DNA of 17,248 nt from JBIOJM01 sp044450785 (GTDB lineage Bacteria > Planctomycetota > Planctomycetia > Isosphaerales > Isosphaeraceae): NCBI GenBank assembly GCA_044450785.1, contig JBIOJM010000218.1:1-17248 (forward strand), written 5' to 3'. Each line of letters opens with the position of its first letter. The stretch's first letter is position 1. Positions 7,214 to 14,898 of this stretch are shown piece after piece. The translations under genes were made by a program, and so were the position numbers. A model generated the notes under the pieces. It made no database searches. It had not been told where the DNA came from and saw only the letters and a list, made by a program, of their open reading frames with translations.

Positions 7214-8641
7214 ATGCAAATGACCGAAGATCTCATCCGCAACGTGGTTCAAGAGGTCCTGGCCCAGATGGGCAATGGGGCGCTCGCAACCAATGGCAGG
7301 GCCCAGTCCCGGCCGTCGGGGAACCTCGGCGTGTTCTCAACGGTGGATGACGCGGTGATGGCCGCTGAGGGGGCGTTCCAGTCATTCAAGACCCGGCCCC
7401 TCCACGACCGCCGCAAGGCGGTCGAGTGCATCCGAAAAATCTGTGCCGGCCAGGCGGAGGAGCTCGGGCGGCTCGAGCTCGAGGAGACCCGGATCGGCCG
7501 GCTCGACCACAAGATCGCCAAGCTCAAGGACGCCATCCCGCGCGTACCGGGAGTCGAGTACCTTCGCACCGACAACGACTCGGGCGACGACGGCCTGACC
7601 CTGACGGACTACGTGCCGTTCGGAGTCATCGGCGCGATCACGCCGGTCACCCACAGTCTGCCCACGCTTGCCGGCAACGCGATCAACATGCTGGCCGCGG
7701 GGAACACGGTCGTCTTCAACGCGCATCCCTCGGGGGCGCGGATCGCGGCCGAAGGCGTGCGCCGGTTCAACAAGGCGATGCGCGAGGCGATCGGCATCGA
7801 AAACCTCCTCACGATCATCGACCCGCCCACGCTCGAGTCGGCCGCGGCACTCTTCGACCACAAGGCCGTGCGAATCCTGGTGGTCACGGGGGGGCCGGCC
7901 GTCGCCCGGGCCGCCTTGGCCAGCAAGAAGCGGGCGATCGTCGCCGGGCCGGGCAATCCTCCCGTCGTCGTCGACGCGACCGCCTGCCTCGAGAACACAG
8001 CCCGATCGATCGTCACCGGGGGCGCGTTCGACAACAACCTGCTCTGCATCGGTGAAAAGCAGGTCTTCGCCGTCGCCCAGATCTTTGACTCGCTCATGGA
8101 GGTGATGACCCGGCACGGCGGGCTCCGGCTCACGGCCACCCAGGTCGATGCCTTGACGCAGGCCGCCATCCAAAAGGGGAACGACGGTGCGCTGCACGTC
8201 AATAAAGACCTGATCGGCCAGGATCCGAGCGTGCTGGGCGAGCACGCCGGGGTCAAGGTGCCCGAGGGAACCCAGCTCCTTTTTGCCGAGACCGGCGCGG
8301 AGCACCCGTTCGTCCACCTGGAGCAGATGATGCCGTTCGTCCCGTTCGTTCGTGTCTCCAATGTCGAGCGAGCGATCGCCCTGGCGAAGGATAGCGAACA
8401 CGGATTCGGCCACACGGCCATCCTTCACTCGCGCGACACGTCGGTCATGACGCGAATGGGGAAGATCATGGACTGCACGATCTTCGTGATCAACGGCCCG
8501 TGCACGGCCGGGCTCGGATTGGGGGGCGAGGGTGTTCTGTCGTTCTCGATCGCCGGCCCGACCGGCGAAGGCGTGACCACTCCCTTGACTTTCTGCCGGC
8601 AACGCCGGACCAGCGTCATCGGCGGCATGCGGTTCGTCTGA
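7214..8641 (+). CDS. pduP: CoA-acylating aldehyde dehydrogenase (PduP type)
   Basis: This is the signature core enzyme. It oxidises an aldehyde, here probably L-lactaldehyde, to acyl-CoA with NAD+ and CoA. The 475-residue protein opens with MTEDLIRNVVQEVLAQMG, an amphipathic helix of the encapsulation-peptide type, then an Ala/Gly/Ser linker (about 21-37), then the dehydrogenase body. The catalytic Cys is C278 in NNLLCIGEKQVF, and GAITPVTHSLPTL, VTGGPAV, AGPGNPPVVVD and INGPCTAGLGLGGEG are typical of the acylating group. The ATG at 7214 (or 7220, two codons later) places the helix at the N-terminus. The open frame extends upstream to a TTG at 7151, but that segment has no helix and crosses a hairpin. 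The Shine-Dalgarno sequence is weak. Confidence 0.95.
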   Translation: MQMTEDLIRNVVQEVLAQMGNGALATNGRAQSRPSGNLGVFSTVDDAVMAAEGAFQSFKTRPLHDRRKAVECIRKICAGQAEELGRLELEETRIGRLDHKIAKLKDAIPRVPGVEYLRTDNDSGDDGLTLTDYVPFGVIGAITPVTHSLPTLAGNAINMLAAGNTVVFNAHPSGARIAAEGVRRFNKAMREAIGIENLLTIIDPPTLESAAALFDHKAVRILVVTGGPAVARAALASKKRAIVAGPGNPPVVVDATACLENTARSIVTGGAFDNNLLCIGEKQVFAVAQIFDSLMEVMTRHGGLRLTATQVDALTQAAIQKGNDGALHVNKDLIGQDPSVLGEHAGVKVPEGTQLLFAETGAEHPFVHLEQMMPFVPFVRVSNVERAIALAKDSEHGFGHTAILHSRDTSVMTRMGKIMDCTIFVINGPCTAGLGLGGEGVLSFSIAGPTGEGVTTPLTFCRQRRTSVIGGMRFV

Positions 8642-8684
8642 TTTTTGATTTTTGATTCGGGGTTTCGGATTTGGGATTTGGGGC
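8640..8684 (+). repeat. T/G-rich short-period intergenic repeat
   Basis: The gap between pduP and shell protein gene 2 consists of repeated GATTTTT and then GGATTTGG-type units. It is strand-biased (T and G only, almost) and lies inside the operon. Like the repeat at 5219 it leaves a frame open and produces a false N-terminal extension of the next gene. Confidence 0.6.
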
Positions 8685-8689
8685 GTGCC

Positions 8690-8980
8690 ATGCAGCTCGG
8701 GCGGGTATTCGGCACGGCGACGGCCACGGTGAAGCATCCCACGTTTCAGGGGGAACGCCTGCTCGTTGTCCAGCTCGAAACCCCGGAGAGACGGCCGGAC
8801 GGCGAGCCGATCTTGGTCTTCGACCGGCTCGGTGCGGGCCGCGGCGATCTGGTGCTCGTCACCAACGACGGCCGGGCGCTCCAGGAGATTCTGGGACCGA
8901 CCACACCGGGCCGGTGGAGCGTGATCGGGCTCCCCGACAAAAAGTCATCAACGTGGGGGGAAGCCGATGAGGATCGCTGA
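8690..8980 (+). CDS. BMC-P pentameric shell protein 2 (EutN/CcmL family)
   Basis: This 96-residue vertex protein reads MQLGRVFGTATATVKHPTFQG, then LLVVQLETPERRPDGEPILVFDRLGAGRGDLVLVTNDGRA, then WSVIGLPDK. The conserved LGAGxGDLVLVTxxGxA core and the GRVxGTATATVKHP start are diagnostic. The end is divergent, with an acidic tail (SSTWGEADEDR) after the last strand. I chose the ATG at 8690 because the upstream extension would be translated from a repeat. It overlaps the next gene by 14 nt, so the two are probably translated together. Divergence among the three vertex proteins suggests they are not interchangeable, which is inference. Confidence 0.92.
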   Translation: MQLGRVFGTATATVKHPTFQGERLLVVQLETPERRPDGEPILVFDRLGAGRGDLVLVTNDGRALQEILGPTTPGRWSVIGLPDKKSSTWGEADEDR

Positions 8981-9245
8981 AGTGATCGGACGAGTGACCT
9001 TGTCGAAGTTCAATCCTCAGCTCCGGGGCGGGCGGCTCCTGCTCGCTCTGCCGATGCCGCTCGCCGCGCTGACCGAATCCACCACGGCTCGAGGAGAGGA
9101 TGTCGTTGTTTACGACGTCCTCGGTGCCGGACCGGGGAGCCTGATCGGTCTCAGTGAAGGGCGGGAGGCCGCCAACCCGTTCGGCAAGACCAAGACTCCG
9201 GTGGACGCCTACTGTGCGTGCCTGATCGACCAGTTGGCGTTCTAA
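8967..9245 (+). CDS. BMC-P pentameric shell protein 3 (EutN/CcmL family)
   Basis: This 92-residue vertex protein begins MRIAEVIGRVTLSKFNPQLRGGRLLLA and continues to VVVYDVLGAGPGSLIGLSEGREAANPF and VDAYCACLIDQLAF. The YDxLGAG core, the SEGREAANPF loop and the final AxCACLID strand are EutN/CcmL features. It starts inside the end of the preceding gene, with GGGGGGAAG placed just before the ATG. It is the last shell gene of the operon and is followed by a strong palindrome at 9249-9276. Confidence 0.93.
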   Translation: MRIAEVIGRVTLSKFNPQLRGGRLLLALPMPLAALTESTTARGEDVVVYDVLGAGPGSLIGLSEGREAANPFGKTKTPVDAYCACLIDQLAF

Positions 9246-9248
9246 ACG

Positions 9249-9276
9249 GTAGGTCAGGCTTTCCAGCCTGACCTAC
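9249..9276 (+). repeat. Perfect 12-bp-stem hairpin between shell and aldolase genes
   Basis: GTAGGTCAGGCT (9249-9260) and AGCCTGACCTAC (9265-9276) are exact inverted copies around a TTCC loop. There is no T-run, so rho-independent termination is not expected. The core GTCAGGCTTTCCAGCCTGAC is, as I recall, a dispersed palindromic repeat in planctomycete genomes. Its place between the last shell gene and the aldolase could stabilise or punctuate the operon mRNA. Confidence 0.75.
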
Positions 9277-9299
9277 ATAAGGATGATCGCGAGGAAAAC

Positions 9300-10295
9300 A
9301 TGATCGGCAACGGCTCGATGATGAACGAATGGAAGTTTCGCGAGCAGATTTGCGAGATCGGCCGTCGGGTCTACAACAAGGGCTTCGCCGCGGCCAATGA
9401 CGGCAACATCAGCCTGCGGCTCGGCGAAGACCGGGTGCTCTGCTCTCCGACACGCGTATCGAAGGGGTTCATGAAGCCCGACGATCTCTGCATCGTGGAC
9501 CTCGACGGCAAACAGGTCTCGGGCAAGCGGGGGCGCTCGAGCGAGATCCTGCTCCACCTGACGATCATGAAGGCGCGGGCGGACGTCCGGTCGGTCGTGC
9601 ACTGCCACCCCCCCCACGCCACGGCGTTCGCGGTCGCCGGGGAGCCGATCCCCAAGTGCATCCTGCCGGAATTCGAGGTCTTCCTGGGCGAGGTCGCCAT
9701 CTCTCCCTATGAGACGCCGGGCTCGCAGGCTTTCGCCGATACCGTGCTCCCTTTCGTCAAGGACACCGACACGATCCTGCTGGCGAACCACGGAACCGTC
9801 ACCTACGGCAGCGACCTGGAAGACGCCTATTTCAAGACGGAAATCATCGACGCCTATTGCCGAATCCTGATCCTGGCCAAACAGCTCGGCCGGGTCAATT
9901 ACTACACCGACGAGAAGGCCGCCGAGCTGATCCGGCTCAAGCCCAAGCTTGGTATCCCCGACCCGCGTCTCGAGCGGGGCCTGGAGAACTGCGACCTCTG
10001 CGGCAACAGCCTGTTCCGCGAAGGATTCGGCGAGCCCAGCCCCGAGGCTCGCGTCTTCTTTCATCCCAAAATCACGGGCGCCCAGGCGGAGGCGTCGCCC
10101 ATCGAGTCGCGGTTGACGCCACTGGCCGCCGATATGACGCGAGCCGGCGCGGGCGGAGCCTCATCTTCGCGGCCATCTTCGCCGGCTCAGCCTTCGGGAA
10201 ACGGTCAAGGTCGACCAGGCCCGATGGACCAGGAGGCCCTGGTCCAGGCGATCACCGACCAGGTGATGCACGCTTTGAACGGGGCGGTCAAATGA
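9300..10295 (+). CDS. Class II aldolase (fuculose/rhamnulose-1-phosphate type) with C-terminal encapsulation peptide
   Basis: This zinc-dependent aldolase cleaves a 6-deoxy-ketose 1-phosphate into DHAP and lactaldehyde, supplying the aldehyde for PduP. The catalytic domain (about 10-215) shows AANDGNISLRL, E82 in SSEILLH (the likely catalytic acid/base), zinc ligands H101 and H103 in VVHCHPPHATAF, and H164 in LLANHGTVTYG. After the domain come a CxxCG motif (C231, C234) and a Ser/Pro/Gly/Ala linker (about 282-308). The protein ends in an amphipathic helix, QEALVQAITDQVMHAL (311-326), which matches encapsulation peptides. At 331 residues it is much longer than free FucA (about 215). GAGG precedes the ATG. 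The exact sugar cannot be fixed from sequence. Confidence 0.93.
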   Translation: MIGNGSMMNEWKFREQICEIGRRVYNKGFAAANDGNISLRLGEDRVLCSPTRVSKGFMKPDDLCIVDLDGKQVSGKRGRSSEILLHLTIMKARADVRSVVHCHPPHATAFAVAGEPIPKCILPEFEVFLGEVAISPYETPGSQAFADTVLPFVKDTDTILLANHGTVTYGSDLEDAYFKTEIIDAYCRILILAKQLGRVNYYTDEKAAELIRLKPKLGIPDPRLERGLENCDLCGNSLFREGFGEPSPEARVFFHPKITGAQAEASPIESRLTPLAADMTRAGAGGASSSRPSSPAQPSGNGQGRPGPMDQEALVQAITDQVMHALNGAVK

Positions 10296-10338
10296 GCGCT
10301 GGCGCACGAACGCGGCCAAAGATTCGGGAGATCGACTC

Positions 10339-11445
10339 ATGAAAGTCAGCATCATCGGCGGTGGCGGCCTGGTCGGCTCGTCGGCGGCCTTTGCTCTTCA
10401 GTGTGGGGGCGTCGTCAGCCAGATCGACCTGATCGACCTCAATGCCGACCAAGTCAAGGGACAAGCCCTTGACCTACTCCACGGCGCCTCCCTGGTCGCC
10501 GATCAGCGGATCCGCGCGACCGGCTACGAGGCGATCCCCGAAAGTGATCTGATCGTGATCACGGCCGGCCTGCGCCGCAAGCCTGACGAGAGCCGGCTCG
10601 ACCTGATCAACCGCAACGTCGAGCTGTTCCTCGGCATCCTCGGCCAGATGACCACGGCCGGCCTGAAGCGAGAAGCCATCGTGCTGGTTGTGTCCAACCC
10701 GGTGGATATTTTGACCTATTTGGCCGTCCGCCAGCTCGATCTGCCCGCGTCGCAAGTGATCGGCCTGGGAACGCAGCTCGACACGGCCCGATTTCGCAGC
10801 CTGATCGCCGAAGCGCTCGAGGTTCCGCCCACTCAGGTTTCGGCCCTGATCCTGGGCGAGCATGGCGACAGCATGGTGCCGATCTGGTCGGCCGCGCAGG
10901 TTGGCGGCTTGCCGCTGGAACGATTCCCCGGCTGGAACAGCAGCCTCGCCGAGTCGATCCTCAAGCGAACCCGGGGCAGCGGTGCGGAGGTGATCAAGCT
11001 CAAGGGGGGCGCGGGCTTCGCGGTCGGGATCTCGATCCGCGAGGTGGTCCACTCGGTGGCGCTTGACCATAAACGGATCTTGCCGGTCTCCTCGCTTGTC
11101 AACGGTCCCTATGGGCTGCGCGACGTGTGTATCTCGATCCCGGCGGTGGTCGGGCGCAAAGGCGTCCTGACACAGCATGAGATCGAGCTCTGGCCCAAGG
11201 AGACCTCGGCGCTTCAGCATTCAGCGCAGGTCCTGCGCGAAACGATCGAAGCCGTCTTCAAGAGCAATCCCAAGGCAGCCGGCAAGGCAAGGACCGACTC
11301 GGGCCGACCGGCATCCGAGCCCCGGCACGCGGCCGCCGCCCCAAGCCCGCGCCCCGTCCGTGTGACCATGGGCTCGGCGGGCGGCAACGGCGCGGTCGGA
11401 AATTCTCGGGTCACCGTCTCCGGACAAGCGAAGGGGAAACGCTGA
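10339..11445 (+). CDS. Lactate/malate-type NAD-dependent dehydrogenase of the microcompartment
   Basis: This LDH/MDH-superfamily enzyme probably recycles NAD(H) for the compartment. The 368-residue protein has a Rossmann start (IIGGGGLVGSSAA), an acidic NAD-ribose residue region (IDLIDL), SNPVD, LDTARFR (D148, R151) and the catalytic H175 in ILGEHGDS. PVM loci are usually said to encode lactate dehydrogenase. Here the substrate loop is TAGLRRKPDESR, putting Arg80 where LDH has Gln102, and Ala225 (KGGAGFA) sits where LDH has Thr246; both are malate-type choices. A low-complexity tail of about 58 residues (311-368) follows the fold. The ATG has GGGAG upstream and lies 43 nt after the aldolase. 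The superfamily is certain; the substrate is open. Confidence 0.92.
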   Translation: MKVSIIGGGGLVGSSAAFALQCGGVVSQIDLIDLNADQVKGQALDLLHGASLVADQRIRATGYEAIPESDLIVITAGLRRKPDESRLDLINRNVELFLGILGQMTTAGLKREAIVLVVSNPVDILTYLAVRQLDLPASQVIGLGTQLDTARFRSLIAEALEVPPTQVSALILGEHGDSMVPIWSAAQVGGLPLERFPGWNSSLAESILKRTRGSGAEVIKLKGGAGFAVGISIREVVHSVALDHKRILPVSSLVNGPYGLRDVCISIPAVVGRKGVLTQHEIELWPKETSALQHSAQVLRETIEAVFKSNPKAAGKARTDSGRPASEPRHAAAAPSPRPVRVTMGSAGGNGAVGNSRVTVSGQAKGKR

Positions 11446-11449
11446 GGCC

Positions 11450-12838
11450 ATGGAGAAATCTCTCGACCGCAAGCTGGCCGCCATCCACGCCGACCCGAGT
11501 TGCCGTGAGTTCATCATCGCCGACGCCAAGGACGGCGACATGGCGCTCGGGCTGGGTGCCCCCGGCCAGTCGCCCGAGATGCACGCGGGCGAAGTCCGTT
11601 TCAAGACACTCGAGGAATACCGCGAGCAGATGCGGCTGATCAGCCGGTCCGGGCTCGTCGACATCATGCTCATGTCGGCGAGCTCCAACCATGCCCTGAC
11701 CATCCGCGAGCGGCTGTTCGACCAGTCACCGGTCACACCCGCGGTCCGGGCCAACGACACGACCGACATCCATCTTGCGCGGGGCGCGACCTACCACGAC
11801 CACCCTTCGAGACCGTTCCGCACCGCCAGTCTCGACCACATCCAGTGCGGCCACCTCGAGTGTGCACCCGAGGAGCGAGCCAGCGGGGCGAACCTGGGTC
11901 TGTACAGCGTGACCTTCAACAACGACCTCGAGCGCGACCTGGCCACCCTCGAACGATTCCACGACTTTCGTGAAGAGGCCGAGCGCAAGGGCTTCCGTTA
12001 CTTCCTCGAGGTGTTCGACCCGAACGTCAAGGCCGCGGTCGCGGCCGACGTGCTGCCCTCGTACATCAACGACATGATCACGCGGATGCTGGCGGGCGTC
12101 GGCCCGACCGGCCGCCCCCGGTTCCTCAAGATGGTCTATCACGGCCCGCAGGCGATGGAAGAGCTGGTCCGGTTCGACCCGCACCTGGTCGTCGGCATCC
12201 TGGGCGGCTCGGCCGGCACGACTCGCGACGCATTCCAGCTCCTCTACGACGCCCAGAAACATGGCGCCAAGGTCGCCCTTTTTGGCCGCAAGATCAACAA
12301 TGCAGAGAACCAACTGGCCTTTGTTCATTTTCTCCGTCTGATCGTCGAAGGCCAGATCGGGACCGTCGACGCGGTCCAGGCGTATCACGCCGTCCTCGCC
12401 AAGCTCGGGCTCAAGCCCCATCGCAGCCTGGACGACGATCTCCAGTTGACGGACCAAGGCATGAGCTACGCGGGGACCTCGCGGACCTCCGTGGTCGTTC
12501 CCAAGGGGAACGCTCGGGCGGTTCGAGCGACCGCGGCACCCGCGTCGCGAGCAGCCAGCGCGAAACCGGCATCACAGCCGGCGCTGGCCGTCGCCGAGTC
12601 GACGAACGGCAGCGAGCCGTGTTCGTGTCATTCCAGTGCAGCCGCACGGAACGGGCAGGCCGGCCGGTGCGGATGCCGGCGGCCGGTCGTCACCGAATCG
12701 CACCCCGGCGCTTCCCGCCATGCCCACGTCCCGACCAATGGCAGCACCGGGACGCCCGCTGCTCGCCCCGATTTCACGCGGATGAGCCCCGAGGAGCGTC
12801 TGGCCTATCACCGCCAGCGGCTCGGACTGGGGCGCTGA
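11450..12838 (+). CDS. PVM-associated protein with a DhnA/class I aldolase-like barrel and Cys-rich tail
   Basis: This 462-residue protein starts 4 nt after the dehydrogenase and is the last gene of the operon. Residues 1-345 look like an alpha/beta barrel of the DhnA/LsrF aldolase type. FLEVFDPNV is followed by RFLKMVYHGPQAMEEL, whose K227 falls where DhnA aldolases carry the Schiff-base lysine, and then VVGILGGSAGTTRDAFQLLYDAQKHGAKVALFGRKINNAE, resembling the phosphate-binding end of the barrel. The remaining 117 residues are low complexity, with two CxC pairs (C391/C393 and C407/C409) and a basic helix at the end (SPEERLAYHRQRLGL). The reaction is unknown. The aldolase assignment is from remote motif similarity, and an isomerase or other barrel enzyme is possible. 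Confidence 0.72.
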   Translation: MEKSLDRKLAAIHADPSCREFIIADAKDGDMALGLGAPGQSPEMHAGEVRFKTLEEYREQMRLISRSGLVDIMLMSASSNHALTIRERLFDQSPVTPAVRANDTTDIHLARGATYHDHPSRPFRTASLDHIQCGHLECAPEERASGANLGLYSVTFNNDLERDLATLERFHDFREEAERKGFRYFLEVFDPNVKAAVAADVLPSYINDMITRMLAGVGPTGRPRFLKMVYHGPQAMEELVRFDPHLVVGILGGSAGTTRDAFQLLYDAQKHGAKVALFGRKINNAENQLAFVHFLRLIVEGQIGTVDAVQAYHAVLAKLGLKPHRSLDDDLQLTDQGMSYAGTSRTSVVVPKGNARAVRATAAPASRAASAKPASQPALAVAESTNGSEPCSCHSSAAARNGQAGRCGCRRPVVTESHPGASRHAHVPTNGSTGTPAARPDFTRMSPEERLAYHRQRLGLGR

Positions 12839-12878
12839 TTCGAAGCTCGCGGCCGATTATGCTGGTCGCTTCCGATCG

Positions 12879-12895
12879 CCGCGCGATGAGCGCGG
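12879..12895 (+). other. GC-rich hairpin after the microcompartment operon
   Basis: CCGCGC and GCGCGG form a 6-bp stem with a GATGA loop, flanked by GATC on both sides, 40 nt after the operon stop codon. No T-run follows, so it is at best a weak or rho-dependent end point. It lies in the 103-nt gap before the hydrolase gene. Confidence 0.3.
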
Positions 12896-12941
12896 GATCA
12901 TGCTCCCTAGCATCGACGATCCAACAGCAGGAGTCACGATC

Positions 12942-14834
12942 ATGATCCGAGGCCGACCGCTCGCTCGACTCACCCTGGGGGCGGCGATTTTCTCCCTGGG
13001 GCTACTTGCGCCCGATCGACTGATGGCCCAGGGAGTCGAGTACATCAAGTCTCATTACACGAAGTACGAATATCGCATCCCGATGCGCGACGGCGTCCGG
13101 CTCTTCACATCGGTCAACATTCCCAAAGACCAGACCCAGCGCTACCCGATCATGCTTTTGCGGACCCCCTACAGCGTGCAGCCCTATGGCGCGGACGCCT
13201 ATTTTTCGGACCTTGGTCCCTCGCCGCTCTTCGGCACCGAAGGCTATATCTTCGTCTACCAGGACGTCCGCGGGCGCTGGATGTCGGAGGGGGAGTTCGT
13301 CAACATGCGGCCGCATCGGCCGCAAAAGATGAGTCCACAAGAGATCGATGAGAGCACGGATACGTTCGACACGATCGACTGGCTGATCAAGCGCTTGCCG
13401 AACCACAACGGCCGGGTGGGGATGTGGGGGATCTCGTATCCCGGATTCTACACCGCGGCCGGCATGATCGACGCCCATCCCGCGCTCAAGGCCGCGTCGC
13501 CGCAGGCCCCGGTGACCGACTGGTTCACCGGCGACGACTGGCACCACAACGGCGCCCTGCAGTTGAACCATGCCTTCAACTTCATGTCCTCCTTCGGCCA
13601 TCCGCGACCCCTTCCGACCAAGAAGTCAAGGGAGCGCTTCGATCACGGCACGCCCGACGGTTATTCGTTCTTCCTGCGGATGGGGCCGCTGGCGAACGCC
13701 GACGCGCGCTATTTCAAGGACGACGTCCCGTTCTGGAACGAGATGATGCAGCACGGGACGTTCGATGAATTCTGGAAGGCACACAATCTCCGCCCGCACT
13801 TGAAAAACATCAAGCCGGCCGTGATGACGGTGGGCGGCTGGTTCGACGCTGAAAACCTGTTTGGTGCGCTCGAGACATACCGGAACGTCGAGGCATCCAG
13901 CCCGGGCGCGACCAACGTGCTGGTGATGGGGCCCTGGCGGCACGGCGGCTGGAGAGGGGATGATGGCTCGAAGCTCGGACCCGTGCCGTTCTCCTCCAAA
14001 ACGAGCGAGTATTTTCGCGAAAAAATCGAGTTCCCTTTCTTTCAATACTATTTGAAAGGAAAGGGATCGCCGAGCTTTCCCGAAGCCTGGGTCTTCGAGA
14101 CCGGCACGAACCAGTGGAAGACGTACGACGTCTGGCCGCCGCGCAACGTGCAACGGCGATCGCTGTTTCTGCAGGCTGGGGGTGGCCTGGCGTTCGACGC
14201 CCCGGCCGGCCCAGTCGACTCCGCCTTCGACGAATATGTGAGCGACCCCGCCCGGCCGGTGGAATACATCGACCAGATCGAGAACCGTATGACGGCCGAT
14301 TACATGGTTCAGGATCAGCGCTTTGCCTCGCGCCGTCCCGATGTGCTCGTGTATCAGGGGGCGGAGCTGACGACGGACGTGACGATCGCCGGGCCGATTT
14401 TGGCCCGTCTCTTCGTATCGACTTCCGGAACCGACTCGGACTGGGTCGTCAAGCTGATCGACGTGTACCCCGATGACTATTCCGGCTCGGGTGCCGGCGA
14501 GTCGTCTCCGAAATTCGGAGGTTTTCAGCAGCTCGTCCGCGGCGACGTGATGCGCGGCAAGTTTCGGAACAGTCTGGAGAAACCCGAACCGTTCAGCCCC
14601 GATCAGCCGACGGCGGTGAACTTCGCGCTGCAGGACGTTGCGCACACGTTCCGGGCCGGTCACAAGATCATGGTGCAGATTCAGAGCACGTGGTTTCCGC
14701 TGATCGACCGCAATCCGCAGAAGTTCATCGACATCTACAATGCAAAGGAATCCGACTTTCAGAAAGCCACGCAGCGGGTGTATCGGAACAGCGAGAAGCC
14801 GTCGCATCTCGAGTTGCTGGAGGTTCCCCGTTGA
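12942..14834 (+). CDS. Exported CocE/NonD-type alpha/beta hydrolase (S15 peptidase family)
   Basis: This 630-residue hydrolase belongs to the family of cocaine esterase, glutaryl acylase and X-Pro dipeptidyl peptidase. Residues 1-30 form a signal peptide (MIRGRPLARL, a hydrophobic core, then RLMAQ). The fold starts at YRIPMRDGVRLFTSVNIP. The nucleophile is S165 in GMWGISYPGF, the acid is D302 in GGWFDAEN and the base is H334 in MGPWRHGGW. A C-terminal jelly-roll domain (about 420-625) includes APILARLFVS-type strands and YPDDY. I chose the ATG at 12942 because it begins the signal peptide and has AGGAG 8 nt upstream; the frame is open further 5'. It is separated from the BMC operon by 103 nt and has a different cell location, so I treat it as unrelated. 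The substrate is unknown. Confidence 0.93.
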   Translation: MIRGRPLARLTLGAAIFSLGLLAPDRLMAQGVEYIKSHYTKYEYRIPMRDGVRLFTSVNIPKDQTQRYPIMLLRTPYSVQPYGADAYFSDLGPSPLFGTEGYIFVYQDVRGRWMSEGEFVNMRPHRPQKMSPQEIDESTDTFDTIDWLIKRLPNHNGRVGMWGISYPGFYTAAGMIDAHPALKAASPQAPVTDWFTGDDWHHNGALQLNHAFNFMSSFGHPRPLPTKKSRERFDHGTPDGYSFFLRMGPLANADARYFKDDVPFWNEMMQHGTFDEFWKAHNLRPHLKNIKPAVMTVGGWFDAENLFGALETYRNVEASSPGATNVLVMGPWRHGGWRGDDGSKLGPVPFSSKTSEYFREKIEFPFFQYYLKGKGSPSFPEAWVFETGTNQWKTYDVWPPRNVQRRSLFLQAGGGLAFDAPAGPVDSAFDEYVSDPARPVEYIDQIENRMTADYMVQDQRFASRRPDVLVYQGAELTTDVTIAGPILARLFVSTSGTDSDWVVKLIDVYPDDYSGSGAGESSPKFGGFQQLVRGDVMRGKFRNSLEKPEPFSPDQPTAVNFALQDVAHTFRAGHKIMVQIQSTWFPLIDRNPQKFIDIYNAKESDFQKATQRVYRNSEKPSHLELLEVPR

Positions 14835-14860
14835 GTGAACGGACCGATGGGGTCGACCTC

Positions 14861-14890
14861 TTGACGGGCTTCGGTGGATGGCTTTCTAAT
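14861..14890 (+). promoter_or_regulatory. Promoter of the tRNA-Leu gene
   Basis: TTGACG (14861-14866) and TCTAAT (14885-14890, five of six to consensus) are separated by 18 bp. The -10 box ends 8 bp before the first tRNA base, so transcription would start almost at the mature 5' end. Confidence 0.6.
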
Positions 14891-14898
14891 GAGTTCAG

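Noticed and set aside
7382..8737. Long 451-residue open frame on the minus strand
   Set aside because: It lies opposite pduP, is rich in Arg, Asp and Gly without any domain, and is the usual antisense shadow of a GC-rich gene.
12942..14834. CocE-type hydrolase as part of the microcompartment
   Set aside because: It has a signal peptide, its own ribosome site and a 103-nt gap, and no encapsulation peptide; exported location is incompatible with a shell cargo.
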